NCBI GenBank assembly: GCA_024642325.1
Contig: JAHEBI010000086.1
Location: 1 to 8,047 of the forward strand
DNA length: 8,047 nt
DNA from: Eudoraea sp.
GTDB taxonomy: Bacteria; Bacteroidota; Bacteroidia; Flavobacteriales; Flavobacteriaceae
Direction: 5' to 3'
Part shown: in pieces, positions 7,188-8,047 of the stretch
Position numbering within the stretch: position 1 is the first letter of the stretch
Layout: each line of letters starts with the position of its first letter
The notes under the pieces: model-generated
Told to the model about the DNA's origin: nothing
The model's database searches: none
The model's input: only the letters and a program-made list of their open reading frames with translations
Made by a program: the position numbers and the translations under genes

Positions 7188-8047
7188 ATGATAGCAGCAC
7201 TGGGAAGAGTTTTTACCGATCTATTTATAAAATATATGCCCAGTGCTTATGTATTTGCCTTACTCCTTACTTTATTTACAGGCGGCATGGCCCTGTTTTG
7301 GGCAGATGCAACATTTTTGGACGTTCTGGATGGATGGTATAATGGTTTTTGGTCGTTGCTTGATTTCGGAATGCAAATTATACTTATCATAATAACTGCA
7401 TATAGCATCGCTCAATCAGAACCGGTTAAAGCAGGTATTAATTGGATTGCAAAATTCATTAAAACTCCTGTTCAGGTGTATTTATCCATATTATTTTTAG
7501 GAGCAATTTTATGCCTGATTAGTTTTGGCATGGCAGTGGTTGTTGCCATTTTAGCCCGTGAACTGGCGCTTAGAGTCAAAGGGGTGAACTACCCATTTTT
7601 AATAGCCTGTGTTTATTTTTCATTAGGTGGGTGGGTCTCCGGAACTTCCAGTTCTATTGCGCTATTATTAAACACGGAGAATAATTTTTTGATTGAAGCC
7701 GGTATTTTGAACGGAATAATTCCCAATGAATATACCTTAGGATCCACTTTGAATATTGCCATTTTCATTGTTTTCATTGTCGTGGGGCCATTATTATTTC
7801 TTGTTTTAATTCCAAAAAACAATGATCATATGGAATTGTCGGACTTTCTGATTACAAAAAACTTGGAGTCAGAACCTTCAGTAAGGGAAGAAGCTGAATC
7901 TTACAGATTACCATTTAGAGCTGTCTCAGACATGCTAAATAACAGTATGTGGCTGCAATTAACAATCGCCATCTTTGGGTTTATTTATATAGTCTACTAC
8001 TTCCTTACAAAAGGCTTTGATCTGAATTTTTACATTATGATCTTTAT
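7188..8047 (+). CDS. AtoE-family short-chain fatty acid transporter, N-terminal part
   Basis: The frame is open from the ATG at 7188 to the window edge, giving 286 residues of a protein normally about 440-470 long. It resembles E. coli AtoE, which is linked to uptake of short-chain fatty acids such as acetoacetate and butyrate. Shared features include the start MIAALGRVFTDLFIKYMPSA, GFWSLLDFGMQIILIIITAYSIA, SEPVK, the TPVQ turn, AREL followed by a YPFLIACVY helix, and a GGWVSGTSS loop. Hydrophobic segments likely to span the inner membrane lie near residues 18-37, 54-75, 97-123, 135-150, 187-208 and 254-272, with a charged cytoplasmic-type stretch at about 209-245. The 12-base gap and strong ribosome binding site place it in an operon with the tricorn-type protease. 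The substrate may differ from that of E. coli AtoE, so no gene symbol is given. The C-terminal third is off the window. Confidence 0.88.
   Translation, partial: MIAALGRVFTDLFIKYMPSAYVFALLLTLFTGGMALFWADATFLDVLDGWYNGFWSLLDFGMQIILIIITAYSIAQSEPVKAGINWIAKFIKTPVQVYLSILFLGAILCLISFGMAVVVAILARELALRVKGVNYPFLIACVYFSLGGWVSGTSSSIALLLNTENNFLIEAGILNGIIPNEYTLGSTLNIAIFIVFIVVGPLLFLVLIPKNNDHMELSDFLITKNLESEPSVREEAESYRLPFRAVSDMLNNSMWLQLTIAIFGFIYIVYYFLTKGFDLNFYIMIF

Noticed and set aside
7613..7822. Minus-strand open frame of 69 codons
   Set aside because: It is antisense to transmembrane segments of the AtoE-like transporter and shows no independent evidence of coding.

Overview
The window reads as chromosomal DNA from a Bacteroidota bacterium, most likely a flavobacterium or close relative. 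This rests on several signs: A+T-rich sequence, mostly weak or absent Shine-Dalgarno sites with A-rich leaders, a candidate promoter resembling the Bacteroidota TTG / TAnnTTTG pattern, and a protein set typical of the group (GH109-like oxidoreductase, DinB-family protein, lipoprotein hydrolase, secreted tricorn-type protease). I cannot name a genus. All seven supported genes are on the + strand; the first and last are cut by the window edges.

Layout. Bases 3-434 hold the C-terminal part of a Gfo/Idh/MocA protein of the GH109 (alpha-N-acetylgalactosaminidase-like) type. Bases 507-3731 carry four compact genes: a DinB-family putative metalloprotein, a RimJ/RimL-like GNAT acetyltransferase, a class I SAM-dependent methyltransferase starting 5 bases after the GNAT stop, and an alpha/beta-hydrolase lipoprotein. 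A 168-base gap (3732-3899) follows, with a hairpin that could be a terminator and a Bacteroidota-like promoter candidate. It is the clearest transcription boundary here. Bases 3900-7175 encode a 1091-residue secreted tricorn-type protease (propeller repeats, PDZ-like region, S41 catalytic core). After 12 bases and a good ribosome binding site comes an AtoE-family short-chain fatty acid transporter (7188 to the edge).

How they may work together. The GNAT-methyltransferase pair is probably co-translated, and the lipoprotein may share its transcript. The protease and AtoE-like transporter look like a second operon, pairing extracytoplasmic proteolysis or peptide processing with transport of small organic acids; that functional link is inference. 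I found no RNA genes, CRISPR arrays, insertion sequences or long repeats, and no gene-free stretch above 300 bases. I see no clearly new system. The points most worth checking are the substituted active-site residues of the tricorn homologue, the protease-transporter operon, and the unusual motif I of the methyltransferase.
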